The translations under genes were made by a program, and so were the position numbers. Positions 45,193 to 53,646 of a stretch of DNA of 64,000 nt are shown piece after piece. Where the stretch lies: assembly GCF_001026695.1 (NCBI RefSeq), contig NZ_LDNB01000012.1, forward strand, positions 553,378 through 617,377, given 5' to 3'. Source of the DNA: Neobacillus vireti (GTDB taxonomy: Bacteria > Bacillota > Bacilli > Bacillales > Cytobacillaceae). The stretch's first letter is position 1. Every line of letters starts with the position of its first letter. Below the pieces are notes generated by a model. The model ran no database searches, had not been told where the DNA came from, and saw only the letters and a program-made list of their open reading frames with translations.

Positions 45193-46353
45193 ATGGAATT
45201 AATCTTTGAGTTAGCGATTATTTTATTTGCTTCTAAAATAGCAGGGGATATTAGTGTAAAGTTTGGCCAGCCCTCTGTTTTAGGGAAGCTCCTTGTAGGA
45301 ATTCTTTTAGGACCAGCGGTTTTGGGGCTCATTTCTGAAACGAAAACATTGGAAGAACTAAGTCAAATTGGTGTTATATTGTTAATGTTTATTGCTGGCA
45401 TGGAGACCGATTTAGATGAATTTAAACGATCTGGGAAAGCATCTACTCTCGTGGGTGTTAGTGGAATAGTCGTCCCGCTTTTTGTCGGTTACTTAGCAGG
45501 AATCATGTTGAAGATGACGACCATTGAAGCGGTATTTTTAGGACTGCTGCTGTCAGCTACCAGCGTAAGTATTTCCGTACAGGCGCTTAAAGAGCTTAAT
45601 AAAATGCAGTCAAAAGAAGGGACGACAATATTAGGCGCGGCAGTGATTGATGATGTGCTCGTTATAATTGCCCTAGCGTTTTTAATGAGTATGGCAGGCG
45701 GGGATGTAAATTTAAGCGTAGTCATTATTAGTAAAGTACTGTTCTTTGGAGGTGCTATTTTAGTAGCTTGGAAGGTTGTGCCGTGGGTATTAAGGAAGTT
45801 TGCCCCGTTAAAGGTGACGGAATCGCTCCTATCCTCAGCATTAATCATCTGTTTCCTTTTTGCCTATGTGGCTGAATTAGCAGGTGTTGCCGCCATTATT
45901 GGCGGTTATATTGCCGGGGTAGCGATTAGTGTTACCAATTTTAAGCATGAAATATTTGAAAAGGTAGAAACTATTAGTTATTCGATTTTCGTGCCGGTTT
46001 TCTTTACCTCAATCGGTCTGAAAGCAAGCTTCGCAGGTCTTTCGCAGCATTTAGGTCTTATTATTGGTCTTAGTATTCTAGCAATCTTAACCAAATTAAT
46101 TGGTGCTGCAACCGGGGCGAAAATGGCCCGCTTTTCGTGGAGGAACTCGCTCGGAATTGGGGCGGCCATGGTTTCGCGAGGAGAGGTTGCTTTAATTATT
46201 GCCACGATTGGATTGGAGACGAAGTTAATCAGCCCTGAACTATTTTCGATATTAGTCATTGTCGTTCTTGTAACAACGCTTGTTACTCCGCCGATGATGA
46301 AATACTTTTTTAAGCAGCCAAAAGTCCGAAAAGAAATGAAAAACACTGCGTGA
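45193..46353 (+). CDS. CPA2-family monovalent cation/proton antiporter (NapA/GerN/KefB type)
   Basis: A 386-residue membrane protein of the cation:proton antiporter-2 family with about 12 helices. Family features: GQPSVLGKLLVGILLGP near the N-terminus, the polar LSATSVSISVQAL segment with VIDDVLVIIALA (the Asp pair of the ion site) and RNSLGIGAAMVSRGEVALIIA. No C-terminal TrkA domain is present, as in NapA/GerN. It exchanges Na+ or K+ for protons. The gene lies behind a leader with two terminators, so its expression is probably conditional. ATG 45193 has GGTGATT upstream. Confidence 0.9.
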   Translation: MELIFELAIILFASKIAGDISVKFGQPSVLGKLLVGILLGPAVLGLISETKTLEELSQIGVILLMFIAGMETDLDEFKRSGKASTLVGVSGIVVPLFVGYLAGIMLKMTTIEAVFLGLLLSATSVSISVQALKELNKMQSKEGTTILGAAVIDDVLVIIALAFLMSMAGGDVNLSVVIISKVLFFGGAILVAWKVVPWVLRKFAPLKVTESLLSSALIICFLFAYVAELAGVAAIIGGYIAGVAISVTNFKHEIFEKVETISYSIFVPVFFTSIGLKASFAGLSQHLGLIIGLSILAILTKLIGAATGAKMARFSWRNSLGIGAAMVSRGEVALIIATIGLETKLISPELFSILVIVVLVTTLVTPPMMKYFFKQPKVRKEMKNTA

Positions 46354-46354
46354 A

Positions 46355-46396
46355 AGTAGAAAAATTCAGCCTGATTAGGCTGAATTTTTCTACTTT
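46355..46396. terminator. Long bidirectional terminator
   Basis: AGTAGAAAAATTCAGCCT pairs with AGGCTGAATTTTTCTACT around GATT. Confidence 0.9.
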
Positions 46397-46514
46397 TTAT
46401 GGTACAGATTTTAAGGGGATGAAACTTTATAAAATACCCCCGTATATAACATAAATAGATCGAAATATTTATTAAAGTGATATACAACTAAAAACTTAGG
46501 AGGTTAGAGATGAG

Positions 46515-46643
46515 ATGGGCATCGTATTAATCGATATCGACAAATTACTTGAAGCAACAACAGATCTAACATCTGAGAAAAACGTTCATAATGTGAAAAA
46601 AGTTGAGATAGATAAATTACTCGAAAAGACCCGTGATTGGTAA
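46515..46643 (+). CDS. Hypothetical 42-residue protein with internal repeat
   Basis: MGIVLIDIDKLLEATTDLTS is followed by NVKKVEIDKLLEKTRDW: the unit (V/I)-x-IDKLLE-x-T occurs twice, suggesting two similar helices. GGAGG (46499-46503) lies 11 bases from ATG 46515; an overlapping ATG at 46510 has better spacing but opens only a six-codon frame. I recognise no family. Confidence 0.45.
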   Translation: MGIVLIDIDKLLEATTDLTSEKNVHNVKKVEIDKLLEKTRDW

Positions 46644-46690
46644 GATACATAAATTTGTTCCCCCACTCATAATTTAATATACATGCGTCA

Positions 46691-46724
46691 ATGCCTTCTA
46701 CTAGTTAGAAGGTATTTTTTTTTT
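46691..46724 (+). terminator. Terminator before the aromatic-rich leader ORF
   Basis: ATGCCTTCTA pairs with TAGAAGGTAT (one wobble) around CTAGT, followed by a run of ten T. Confidence 0.85.
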
Positions 46725-46747
46725 CTAAGAAGGGAGGATGGGGTAAT

Positions 46748-46816
46748 ATGTGTTCTTATAGTGGATTATGTCGCTTTAAAGCGAAAAAATATTTTTGCTA
46801 TTTCTATTGCTTTTAA
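46748..46816 (+). CDS. Aromatic- and Cys-rich 22-residue ORF, candidate leader peptide
   Basis: GGGAGG about 10 bases upstream of ATG 46748 leads into a 22-codon frame with four Tyr, four Phe and four Cys; its last eight residues are YFCYFYCF. It lies about 90 bases before a transporter operon followed by hppD, fumarylacetoacetase and hmgA. Runs of the regulated amino acid are typical of attenuation leader peptides. A hairpin AATTTCTAA/TTAGAAAATT follows, but without a T run. The link is inference. Confidence 0.4.
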   Translation: MCSYSGLCRFKAKKYFCYFYCF

Positions 46817-46908
46817 ACCAAAAAAACACTAGAATAATTTCTAATATATTTAATTTTTAGAAAATTAATTGTTTTCAAAAAAAGATGCTTTTAGGGGGAT
46901 ATTGATTA

Positions 46909-47907
46909 ATGAAGAAAAAAGTACAAGCACTTTCAATTGCTTTGGCAGGAATGCTGTTGCTAGCCGGCTGTGGCAGTAAAGAATCAGCAGGTGGAACGAA
47001 TAAGGGAGGAACGGATAAAAAATTCAAGGTCGGAATAACTCAGTATGCCCCGCATCCTTCTTTAGATGCTGCTACGGAGGGATTTAAGAAGGCGTTGGCA
47101 GATAAAGGAATTAAGGTAGATTATGATGAGCAAAATGCGCAGGCAGATCCGAATAATACACAAGTAATTGCCAAGAATTTTGTCGGCGACAAAGTAGACT
47201 TGATTTTTGCCAATGCGACCCCAAGTGCAACTGCTGCCTTAAATGCGACCAAGAAAATTCCGATAATCTTTACATCGGTAACAGACCCAGTCGGTGCTGG
47301 ATTGGTAAAGGCGTTTGATAAGCCAGGGGAAAATATTACTGGTACAACTGACAACCATCCGGAAGCAACTAAAAAGACGATACACTTTATTACCGATGAA
47401 TTAAAAGCAAAAAATATTGGTGTCATCTATAACTCGGGGGAACAGAATTCAGAAGTTCAAGTGAAAGAAGTAAAAAAATTAGCGGAAGAAAAAGGCGCTG
47501 CACTAGTTGAAGTTTCTGTTGCGAATACGTCAGAAGTTAAGCAGGCAGCCGAGTCACTAGTCGGTCGAGTCGATGCTATCTATATTCCAACTGATAATAC
47601 TGTTGTTACCGCCCTTGATTCGGTCATTGCTGTAGCAAACAGCAAAAAAATTCCCCTTTTCGTCGGCGAGCTTGATTCGATGAAAAAAGGTGCCGTTGCG
47701 GCAAGTGGATTCAGCTATTTTGATCTTGGCTATCAATCCGGATTAATGGCTGTTGAGATTTTAACGGGGAAAAAGAAGGCTTCAGAAATCCCTGTTGAAC
47801 TTCCAAGCAGCTTAAAGCTAGTCATCAATAAGGCTGCTGCCGAAGCACAAGGTTTAAAAGTGAAAGAGGAATGGAGCAAGCTTGGCGAATTTTATGATGG
47901 TAAATAG
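46909..47907 (+). CDS. ABC transporter substrate-binding lipoprotein (TrpX type)
   Basis: A 332-residue lipoprotein of the ABC_sub_bind family (PF04392). Signal peptide and lipobox LAGC (Cys21), then a two-lobed periplasmic-binding fold: VGITQYAPHPSLDAATEGF, NATPSATAALNATKKIPIIF, and IYIPTDNTVVTALDSV. In Streptococcus, members of this family (TrpX) serve tryptophan and tyrosine uptake. Permease and ATPase follow after a repeat. Proximity to homogentisate-pathway genes suggests an aromatic amino or keto acid as substrate, by inference. ATG 46909 follows AGGGGGA. Confidence 0.85.
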   Translation: MKKKVQALSIALAGMLLLAGCGSKESAGGTNKGGTDKKFKVGITQYAPHPSLDAATEGFKKALADKGIKVDYDEQNAQADPNNTQVIAKNFVGDKVDLIFANATPSATAALNATKKIPIIFTSVTDPVGAGLVKAFDKPGENITGTTDNHPEATKKTIHFITDELKAKNIGVIYNSGEQNSEVQVKEVKKLAEEKGAALVEVSVANTSEVKQAAESLVGRVDAIYIPTDNTVVTALDSVIAVANSKKIPLFVGELDSMKKGAVAASGFSYFDLGYQSGLMAVEILTGKKKASEIPVELPSSLKLVINKAAAEAQGLKVKEEWSKLGEFYDGK

Positions 47908-48083
47908 AAAAGCGGAAGCACCCGTTTAGCGGCATATGGACTGGAGCGCTTCGCCTGAGATAAAGGAAACACGGAGAGCGGAGCGATCCGATGTTGACTT
48001 ATCGTAGGGAGAAGAGCGAAGTCCACTAGCCGCTGGGTGCTGGAGCTGGACAGTTATCAAAGTTCAATGAAATAAATTCTGAT
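47908..48083. repeat. Dispersed repeat element, family A, copy 2
   Basis: Second 176-base copy of the element at 19143-19318, same orientation. It starts at the base after the TAG stop of the substrate-binding gene and separates that gene from its permease. Small differences (GCACCCG versus GCGCCCTG near the start) affect both sides of the presumed stem. The remaining 90 bases to the permease hold a GGGGGAGG/CCTCC hairpin. Confidence 0.88.
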
Positions 48084-48170
48084 ATTATGGAATTTTTCAA
48101 GGGGGAGGCCTTCTTACGGGTTACCTCCTTGATTCTTACATATGAATGAAATTTAGAAAGGATGATCTCA

Positions 48171-49202
48171 ATGTTTACAGCCATATTTTCATCATTCGAA
48201 ACAGGTATCATCTATGCGATTATGGCACTTGGCGTCTATCTTTCCTTTCGTATTCTGGACTTCCCAGATTTGACGGTGGATGGGAGTTTTGTAACAGGGG
48301 CAGCGATATCAGCGGTTATGATTGCGGGTGGAGTTAACCCATTTATCGCTACAATAGTGGCCTTATTTGCTGGTTTTGCCGCAGGATGTATAACAGGGCT
48401 TCTCCATACATTTGGAAAAATAAATAACTTGCTCTCCGGAATCTTAATGATGATAGCACTATATTCAATAAATTTAAGAATCATGGGACGCCCCAATACC
48501 CCACTATTAAATATCGAAACAGCATTTACCAAGATTAGCGGCTTATTTGAGCGCACCGGAATTGATTCATTTTTCAATCGTTTTCTTTCAATGGTTGGTC
48601 TTGGGGATAGTCTTCCGGACACATGGGGAATTCTCATTTTTATGGTTTTCGTCACCTTCGTTATCAAGTTCCTAACCGATTTGTTCTTACAAACGGAAAT
48701 TGGTTTAGCAATCAGAGCGACCGGAGACAATAAGCGAATGATTCGCAGCCTATCCGCTAATACAAACCTTCTTGTCATACTTGGACTGGGGCTTTCCAAC
48801 GCATTGGTTGCTTTCTCAGGCTCCCTTATTGCCCAGCAAGGCGGCTCCGCCGATGTCGGCATGGGAATCGGAATGATCATTATCGGCTTAGCCTCTGTTA
48901 TAATCGGTGAGGCTCTATTCGGGACAAAAACCATTGCAAGAACAACACTTGCTGTCATTGGCGGTTCGATTATTTACCGAATTGTCGTATCCATGGCCCT
49001 TCGGATTGATTTCTTAAAACCTGGCGATATGAGGCTGATTACTGCAGTAATTGTCATTATTGCTTTAACAACTCCTAAAATGATTGAGCGATCGAAAGAG
49101 AAAAAGCGAAAAGCACGGAGAAGGGCAGAACATCTATCTGCCATTCGTACTTCTGCCACGGAAAAGGGGGACAATCATGCTGCACTTAAATCAGATTCAT
49201 AA
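48171..49202 (+). CDS. ABC transporter permease (TrpY type)
   Basis: A 343-residue permease of the branched-chain/TrpXYZ superfamily (BPD_transp_2), about eight to ten helices, with ALGVYLSFRILDFPDLTVDG near the N-terminus and GSADVGMGIGMIIIGLASVI. It partners the preceding substrate-binding lipoprotein and the following ATPase. ATG 48171 has AAAGGA eight bases upstream; in-frame ATG 48162 overlaps that site. It overlaps the ATPase start by 26 bases. A basic, charged C-terminal tail follows the last helix. Confidence 0.88.
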   Translation: MFTAIFSSFETGIIYAIMALGVYLSFRILDFPDLTVDGSFVTGAAISAVMIAGGVNPFIATIVALFAGFAAGCITGLLHTFGKINNLLSGILMMIALYSINLRIMGRPNTPLLNIETAFTKISGLFERTGIDSFFNRFLSMVGLGDSLPDTWGILIFMVFVTFVIKFLTDLFLQTEIGLAIRATGDNKRMIRSLSANTNLLVILGLGLSNALVAFSGSLIAQQGGSADVGMGIGMIIIGLASVIIGEALFGTKTIARTTLAVIGGSIIYRIVVSMALRIDFLKPGDMRLITAVIVIIALTTPKMIERSKEKKRKARRRAEHLSAIRTSATEKGDNHAALKSDS

Positions 49203-49971
49203 GATTTTTAATGAGGGGACACCCGATGAAAAAATCGCGATTGATCATGTTAACTTAACCCTTAATCCCGGTGATTTCGTTACGATTATTGGTAGTAATG
49301 GCGCGGGAAAGTCGACTTTAATGAATGTCATTTCCGGTGTTTTATTTCCTGATATCGGGGAGGTGCACATTGGCGGAAAAATTGTAACAAATATATCCGA
49401 GTTTAATCGATCGAAAATGATTGGACGCGTCTTTCAAGACCCAATGGCCGGAACGGCTCCAAGTATGACGATTGAAGAAAATCTGGCGATGGCTTATTCA
49501 CGGAATAAATCAAGAACTTTCCGAAAAGCAGTCACGAAAAGAAGACGCGATTTATTCCGGGAAGTGCTTGAATCCTTGCATCTTGGTTTGGAAAATCGCC
49601 TCAATGCAAAGGTCGGTCTGTTATCCGGTGGAGAACGCCAGGCACTATCGTTATTGATGGCCACCTTCACGGAACCATCCATCCTTTTATTGGATGAACA
49701 TACGGCAGCACTTGATCCATCAAGAGCAGAGTTGATTACGAATCTAACCAAAGAAATTGTTGAAAAATACAAACTCACTACCTTAATGGTTACCCACAAT
49801 ATGCAGCAGGCAATTGACCTGGGGAATCGTTTAATTATGATGGATAAAGGTCAAGTTATTTTGGAGGTTGATAAGGAAAATAAGCGGCAGCTGACGATTG
49901 AACGATTATTAGCGGAATTTAAACGAATTCGTGGTGTCCAAATGGTTAATGACCGAGCGATTCTTTCGTAA
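49177..49971 (+). CDS. ABC transporter ATP-binding protein (TrpZ type)
   Basis: A 264-residue ATPase for the importer: Walker A GSNGAGKST, signature LSGGERQALS, Walker B ILLLDEHTAALDP (His in the usual Pro place of DEPT) and VTHN. AAAGGGGG lies six bases before ATG 49177. It is the last gene of the transporter set; the hppD operon starts 245 bases further on. Confidence 0.9.
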   Translation: MLHLNQIHKIFNEGTPDEKIAIDHVNLTLNPGDFVTIIGSNGAGKSTLMNVISGVLFPDIGEVHIGGKIVTNISEFNRSKMIGRVFQDPMAGTAPSMTIEENLAMAYSRNKSRTFRKAVTKRRRDLFREVLESLHLGLENRLNAKVGLLSGGERQALSLLMATFTEPSILLLDEHTAALDPSRAELITNLTKEIVEKYKLTTLMVTHNMQQAIDLGNRLIMMDKGQVILEVDKENKRQLTIERLLAEFKRIRGVQMVNDRAILS

Positions 49972-50170
49972 AATTTTTTTAACCACCTTATAAGCAGGAA
50001 TATTTTAGTGGAAAATATATTCCCTACTTCAATAGTAGAAACAACCAAGTCCTAGGTATGTTTCTTTTTATTTTTGCAGCTAATAATATTATGATGGTAG
50101 AGTATTTCTTTACTGCCTAAAAGCGTTATTGCTTTACTTCCTGCTCTTGAGAGATTAAGATCCTTCATTT

Positions 50171-50195
50171 AGTATTAATTCAGAATATTAATACT
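50171..50195. promoter_or_regulatory. Inverted repeat upstream of hppD
   Basis: AGTATTAAT (50171-50179) and ATTAATACT (50187-50195) are a perfect 9-bp inverted repeat with 7-base spacer, just before the hppD ribosome site. It could be an operator for tyrosine-catabolic control. The rest of 49972-50216 is AT-rich and without a gene. Confidence 0.45.
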
Positions 50196-50216
50196 ATTAT
50201 AATTGGAGGTTTCTAA

Positions 50217-51332
50217 ATGAAAGAACAAAGAGTAAGGGCAGATCAACTAGTCGATGACTTTTTTCCGGTACGAGATGTAGATTATATTGAGATTTACACG
50301 GGAAATGCTAAGCAATCTTGTCACTATTTTTGCACGGCCTTTGGGTTTACGCCGGTTGCTTATGCCGGACTAGAAACAGGGAATCGCGAAACGGTCTCTT
50401 ATGTCCTCAAGCAGCGAAATATTCGTCTTGTGATTACAGGCTCTTATTCTGAAGAGAGCCGGGTAGCTCAATTTGTCAAGAAACACGGGGACGGCGTTAG
50501 GGATGTGGCTCTGTTGGTCGAGGATGTAGACAAGGCATTCGAAGAGGCTGTAAATAGAGGAGCAATCGCACATGCAGCTCCATTTGAAATGAGCGATGAA
50601 AAGGGAGTCGTTAAAAAAGCTGTGCTGGGTACATATGGTGACACAATCCATACGTTAATCGAACGAAAAAGTTATCAAGGGGCGTTTCTACCAGGGTTTG
50701 AGCCATACTCTATCTATTTGCCAAATGAGGATGCCGGGTTAATTGGGATAGACCATGTGGTGGGTAATGTGGAGCGCATGGAAGAATGGGTTGAATATTA
50801 TTCGAAGGTAATGGGCTTTAAAGAAATGAAACATTTCTCTGACAAGGATATTACTACAGAATACTCGGCCTTGATGTCAAAGGTCATGCATAATGGCGGG
50901 CGCATCAAGTTCCCAATCAATGAACCGGCAGAGGGGAAACGGAAATCGCAAATCCAGGAATTTCTGGAATTCTATAATGGCCCAGGAGTCCAGCATCTGG
51001 CCATTTTAACCGAAGACATTGTCTCGACAGTTACCGCTTTGAAGAAAAACGGTGTTGAATTCCTTAAAACACCAAGTACTTATTACGAATCATTAGGTGA
51101 GCGGATTGGCAAAATTGATGAAGAAATTGAAAAGCTACGCGAATTAAATATTTTAGTTGACCGTGATGATGAAGGTTATTTATTGCAGATTTTCACTAAG
51201 CCGATTGTTGATCGTCCGACCGTTTTCATTGAAATTATTCAACGGAAAGGGGCTCGCGGTTTCGGTGAAGGAAACTTTAAGGCATTATTCGAATCGATTG
51301 AGCGGGAGCAGGAGAAACGTGGAAACTTGTAA
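50217..51332 (+). CDS. hppD: 4-hydroxyphenylpyruvate dioxygenase
   Basis: Fe(II) dioxygenase that converts 4-hydroxyphenylpyruvate to homogentisate in tyrosine catabolism. The two vicinal-oxygen-chelate domains are visible (about 15-165 and 175-355). Metal-binding parts are DHVVGNVE (His), PGVQHLAILT (His) and the C-terminal FIEIIQRKGARGFGEGNF with its Glu. At 371 residues it matches bacterial HPPD. A good GGAGG precedes ATG 50217. It leads the hppD-fah-hmgA cluster. Confidence 0.96.
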   Translation: MKEQRVRADQLVDDFFPVRDVDYIEIYTGNAKQSCHYFCTAFGFTPVAYAGLETGNRETVSYVLKQRNIRLVITGSYSEESRVAQFVKKHGDGVRDVALLVEDVDKAFEEAVNRGAIAHAAPFEMSDEKGVVKKAVLGTYGDTIHTLIERKSYQGAFLPGFEPYSIYLPNEDAGLIGIDHVVGNVERMEEWVEYYSKVMGFKEMKHFSDKDITTEYSALMSKVMHNGGRIKFPINEPAEGKRKSQIQEFLEFYNGPGVQHLAILTEDIVSTVTALKKNGVEFLKTPSTYYESLGERIGKIDEEIEKLRELNILVDRDDEGYLLQIFTKPIVDRPTVFIEIIQRKGARGFGEGNFKALFESIEREQEKRGNL

Positions 51333-51387
51333 AGTATTGGAATAATAAAAAGGAATATTAAAAGGGGAAAATTACCAAACGGGGCGG

Positions 51388-51416
51388 AAAAAGGGAGAAA
51401 AATTTCTCCCTTTTTT
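51388..51416 (+). terminator. Hairpin with T run between hppD and fah
   Basis: AAAAAGGGAGAAA pairs with TTTCTCCCTTTTT around two bases, so transcription of the downstream genes may be reduced. No new promoter is obvious after it. Confidence 0.65.
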
Positions 51417-51437
51417 AAAAGGAAAAAAGGTGAGCTT

Positions 51438-52370
51438 ATGAAATTTGTAACTTTTGAAAAAAACGATGGGAAGATTAGGGCAGGGTTTCTTTTGGACCAA
51501 GAGCATGCAGTCGATATGTTTGAAATGTCTGATGGGGAGTTACCTGATAATCTAATAGATTTTCTCGATAACTGTGAGGAAAATTTAAAAAAAGCAGCAT
51601 TTTTTTCCTCTACAAACAAGCAGCAAGGTGTTTACTCATTAAAGGAAATCCGCTTACTTGCTCCTCTTCCCTTACCCAGAAGCTTTCGTGATTTTTACGC
51701 ATTTGAGGCGCATGTGAAAACAGCAAGAGAGAACCGCGGTCTTGAGATGATTCCTGAATGGTATGAAATTCCAGTCTATTATTTTTCCAATCACCTCGCC
51801 ATCAAGGGGCCAGGAGAAGAAATTATCAAGCCATTAGGATGCAACTGGCTCGATTATGAACTCGAAATCGCCTGCATCATTGGCAAAGAGGGAAGAAATA
51901 TCCGGGTGGCAGATGCTGATGAGTATATTTTTGGTTATTGTATTTTGAACGATTGGAGCGCGAGAGATTTGCAGCGGAAGGAAATGAAGATTGGACTTGG
52001 CCCAGCAAAGGGAAAAGATTTTGCCACCTCGATTGGTCCATGGATTGTCACGAAAGATGAGCTGGAACCATTGAAAACGGGAAAGGGCTTTGATCTTTCC
52101 ATGAAAGCGCGGGTAAACGGAGAATTACTGTCGGCAGGAAATATGAAGGAGATTTTTTATTCCTTTGGGGAGATGATTGAGCGTGCCTCTGCCGGCGTTA
52201 CCCTGTATCCAGGAGAGATAATAGGTTCTGGAACAGTCGGAACAGGATGCATCCTTGAACTTGGCCAGGATGTGCACCGCTGGCTTTTACCAGGGGATAT
52301 AGTAGAGTTAGAAATTGATTGTCTAGGTGTTTTACAGAATTCTATTATCGAAGGAACTGAGGTGAAATAA
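51438..52370 (+). CDS. Fumarylacetoacetate hydrolase family enzyme
   Basis: A 310-residue FAH-fold enzyme. In this operon it most likely cleaves fumarylacetoacetate, or maleylacetoacetate, to fumarate and acetoacetate, the last step of tyrosine degradation. Motifs: RDFYAFEAHVKTARENRG (His base), LDYELEIACIIG (metal Glu pair), DWSARDLQRKEM and GSGTVGTGCILEL. Context between hppD and hmgA supports the assignment. Its stop overlaps the hmgA start by one base. No maleylacetoacetate isomerase gene is nearby. Confidence 0.88.
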   Translation: MKFVTFEKNDGKIRAGFLLDQEHAVDMFEMSDGELPDNLIDFLDNCEENLKKAAFFSSTNKQQGVYSLKEIRLLAPLPLPRSFRDFYAFEAHVKTARENRGLEMIPEWYEIPVYYFSNHLAIKGPGEEIIKPLGCNWLDYELEIACIIGKEGRNIRVADADEYIFGYCILNDWSARDLQRKEMKIGLGPAKGKDFATSIGPWIVTKDELEPLKTGKGFDLSMKARVNGELLSAGNMKEIFYSFGEMIERASAGVTLYPGEIIGSGTVGTGCILELGQDVHRWLLPGDIVELEIDCLGVLQNSIIEGTEVK

Positions 52371-53533
52371 TGTATTACCGGCAAATGGGAAAAGTCCCTC
52401 ATAAACGTCATACGATGTTTAAAAAAGAGGATGGCAGTCTGTATCGAGAGCAGGTTATGGGAACACGAGGTTTTTCTGGCACCCAATCGATTTTATATCA
52501 CCACTATATGCCTACGGAAGTGGTGAAATCTGAGGTGGTTGGTCATTACTTGCCGGAATACGAAGCACAAAGAGAGCTTAAACACCGTCACTTTTTGACC
52601 AATAAGACAATCCAAAAAGGTAATGCTTTAAACGCCAGAGAATATATATTAGGAAATCAAGACTTGCTAATTGGAACTGCAAATGTTACTGAGCCAATGG
52701 AAAGCTTTTATAGGAACGGTGATGGCGATGAAATGCTCTTTATCCATTATGGTTCGGGAAAATTAGAAACGATGTTCGGGACGATTTCCTATACTCATGG
52801 TGACTATCTCATCATACCGATTGGAACGATTTATCGAATAATCCCTGATGCGAATGAAATGACGAAAATGCTCATTGTTGAATCGTATCGTCAAATTACG
52901 ACACCAAGGCGCTATCGTAATGAATATGGTCAGTTATTAGAGCACAGCCCGTTTTGCGAACGAGATATTCGCGGACCAGAAACATTAATGACTTTTGCCA
53001 AGAAAGGTGAATATGAGGTTTTAACGAAATCGAGAGGAATGATTTCCTCCCATATGCTGGGGCATCATCCCTTTGATGTAGTCGGCTGGGATGGCTACCT
53101 ATATCCCTGGGCCTTTAATATTGAAGATTTTGAACCGATTACAGGAAGGGTTCACCAGCCGCCGCCTGTTCATCAAACCTTTGAAGGAAATAATTTTGTT
53201 GTTTGTTCCTTTGTACCTAGATTGTATGATTACCATCCTGAGGCAATTCCTGCACCATACTACCACAGTAACGTTAATAGTGACGAGCTCCTATATTATG
53301 TGGAAGGCAATTTTATGAGCCGTAAAGGAGTTCAAGAGGGGTCAATCACGCTCCATCCAGGCGGAATTCCTCATGGACCACATCCTGGGAAAACAGAAGC
53401 GAGTATCGGCAAAAAGCAAACACTAGAATTGGCTGTGATGATCGATACCTTTCATCCTCTAAAAATTGTAAAAACTGCTCAGGTCTTCGAAGATTCAGCT
53501 TATATGTATTCATGGTATGAAAATAAGGAATAA
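52370..53533 (+). CDS. hmgA: Homogentisate 1,2-dioxygenase
   Basis: Fe(II) dioxygenase that opens the ring of homogentisate to maleylacetoacetate. Cupin-type architecture: N-terminal YYRQMGKVPHKRHTMF, and iron ligands in the HPGGIPHGPHPG segment near residue 325 with the upstream Glu and His. The 387-residue length fits the bacterial short form. TAATG overlaps the upstream gene, so they are coupled. It ends at a terminator. Confidence 0.94.
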   Translation: MYYRQMGKVPHKRHTMFKKEDGSLYREQVMGTRGFSGTQSILYHHYMPTEVVKSEVVGHYLPEYEAQRELKHRHFLTNKTIQKGNALNAREYILGNQDLLIGTANVTEPMESFYRNGDGDEMLFIHYGSGKLETMFGTISYTHGDYLIIPIGTIYRIIPDANEMTKMLIVESYRQITTPRRYRNEYGQLLEHSPFCERDIRGPETLMTFAKKGEYEVLTKSRGMISSHMLGHHPFDVVGWDGYLYPWAFNIEDFEPITGRVHQPPPVHQTFEGNNFVVCSFVPRLYDYHPEAIPAPYYHSNVNSDELLYYVEGNFMSRKGVQEGSITLHPGGIPHGPHPGKTEASIGKKQTLELAVMIDTFHPLKIVKTAQVFEDSAYMYSWYENKE

Positions 53534-53545
53534 GATTTTCCAGCG

Positions 53546-53581
53546 ACAATCCAACTTTGTTGAAGTTGGGTTGTTTTTTTT
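53546..53581 (+). terminator. Terminator of the homogentisate operon
   Basis: CAATCCAACTT pairs with AAGTTGGGTTG around TGTTG, followed by eight T. Confidence 0.88.
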
Positions 53582-53646
53582 CAATATCAGGATAAAAATG
53601 TTATTGTAGATAGTAATAACACTCCAGAATGAATAGAGGTGAAATC

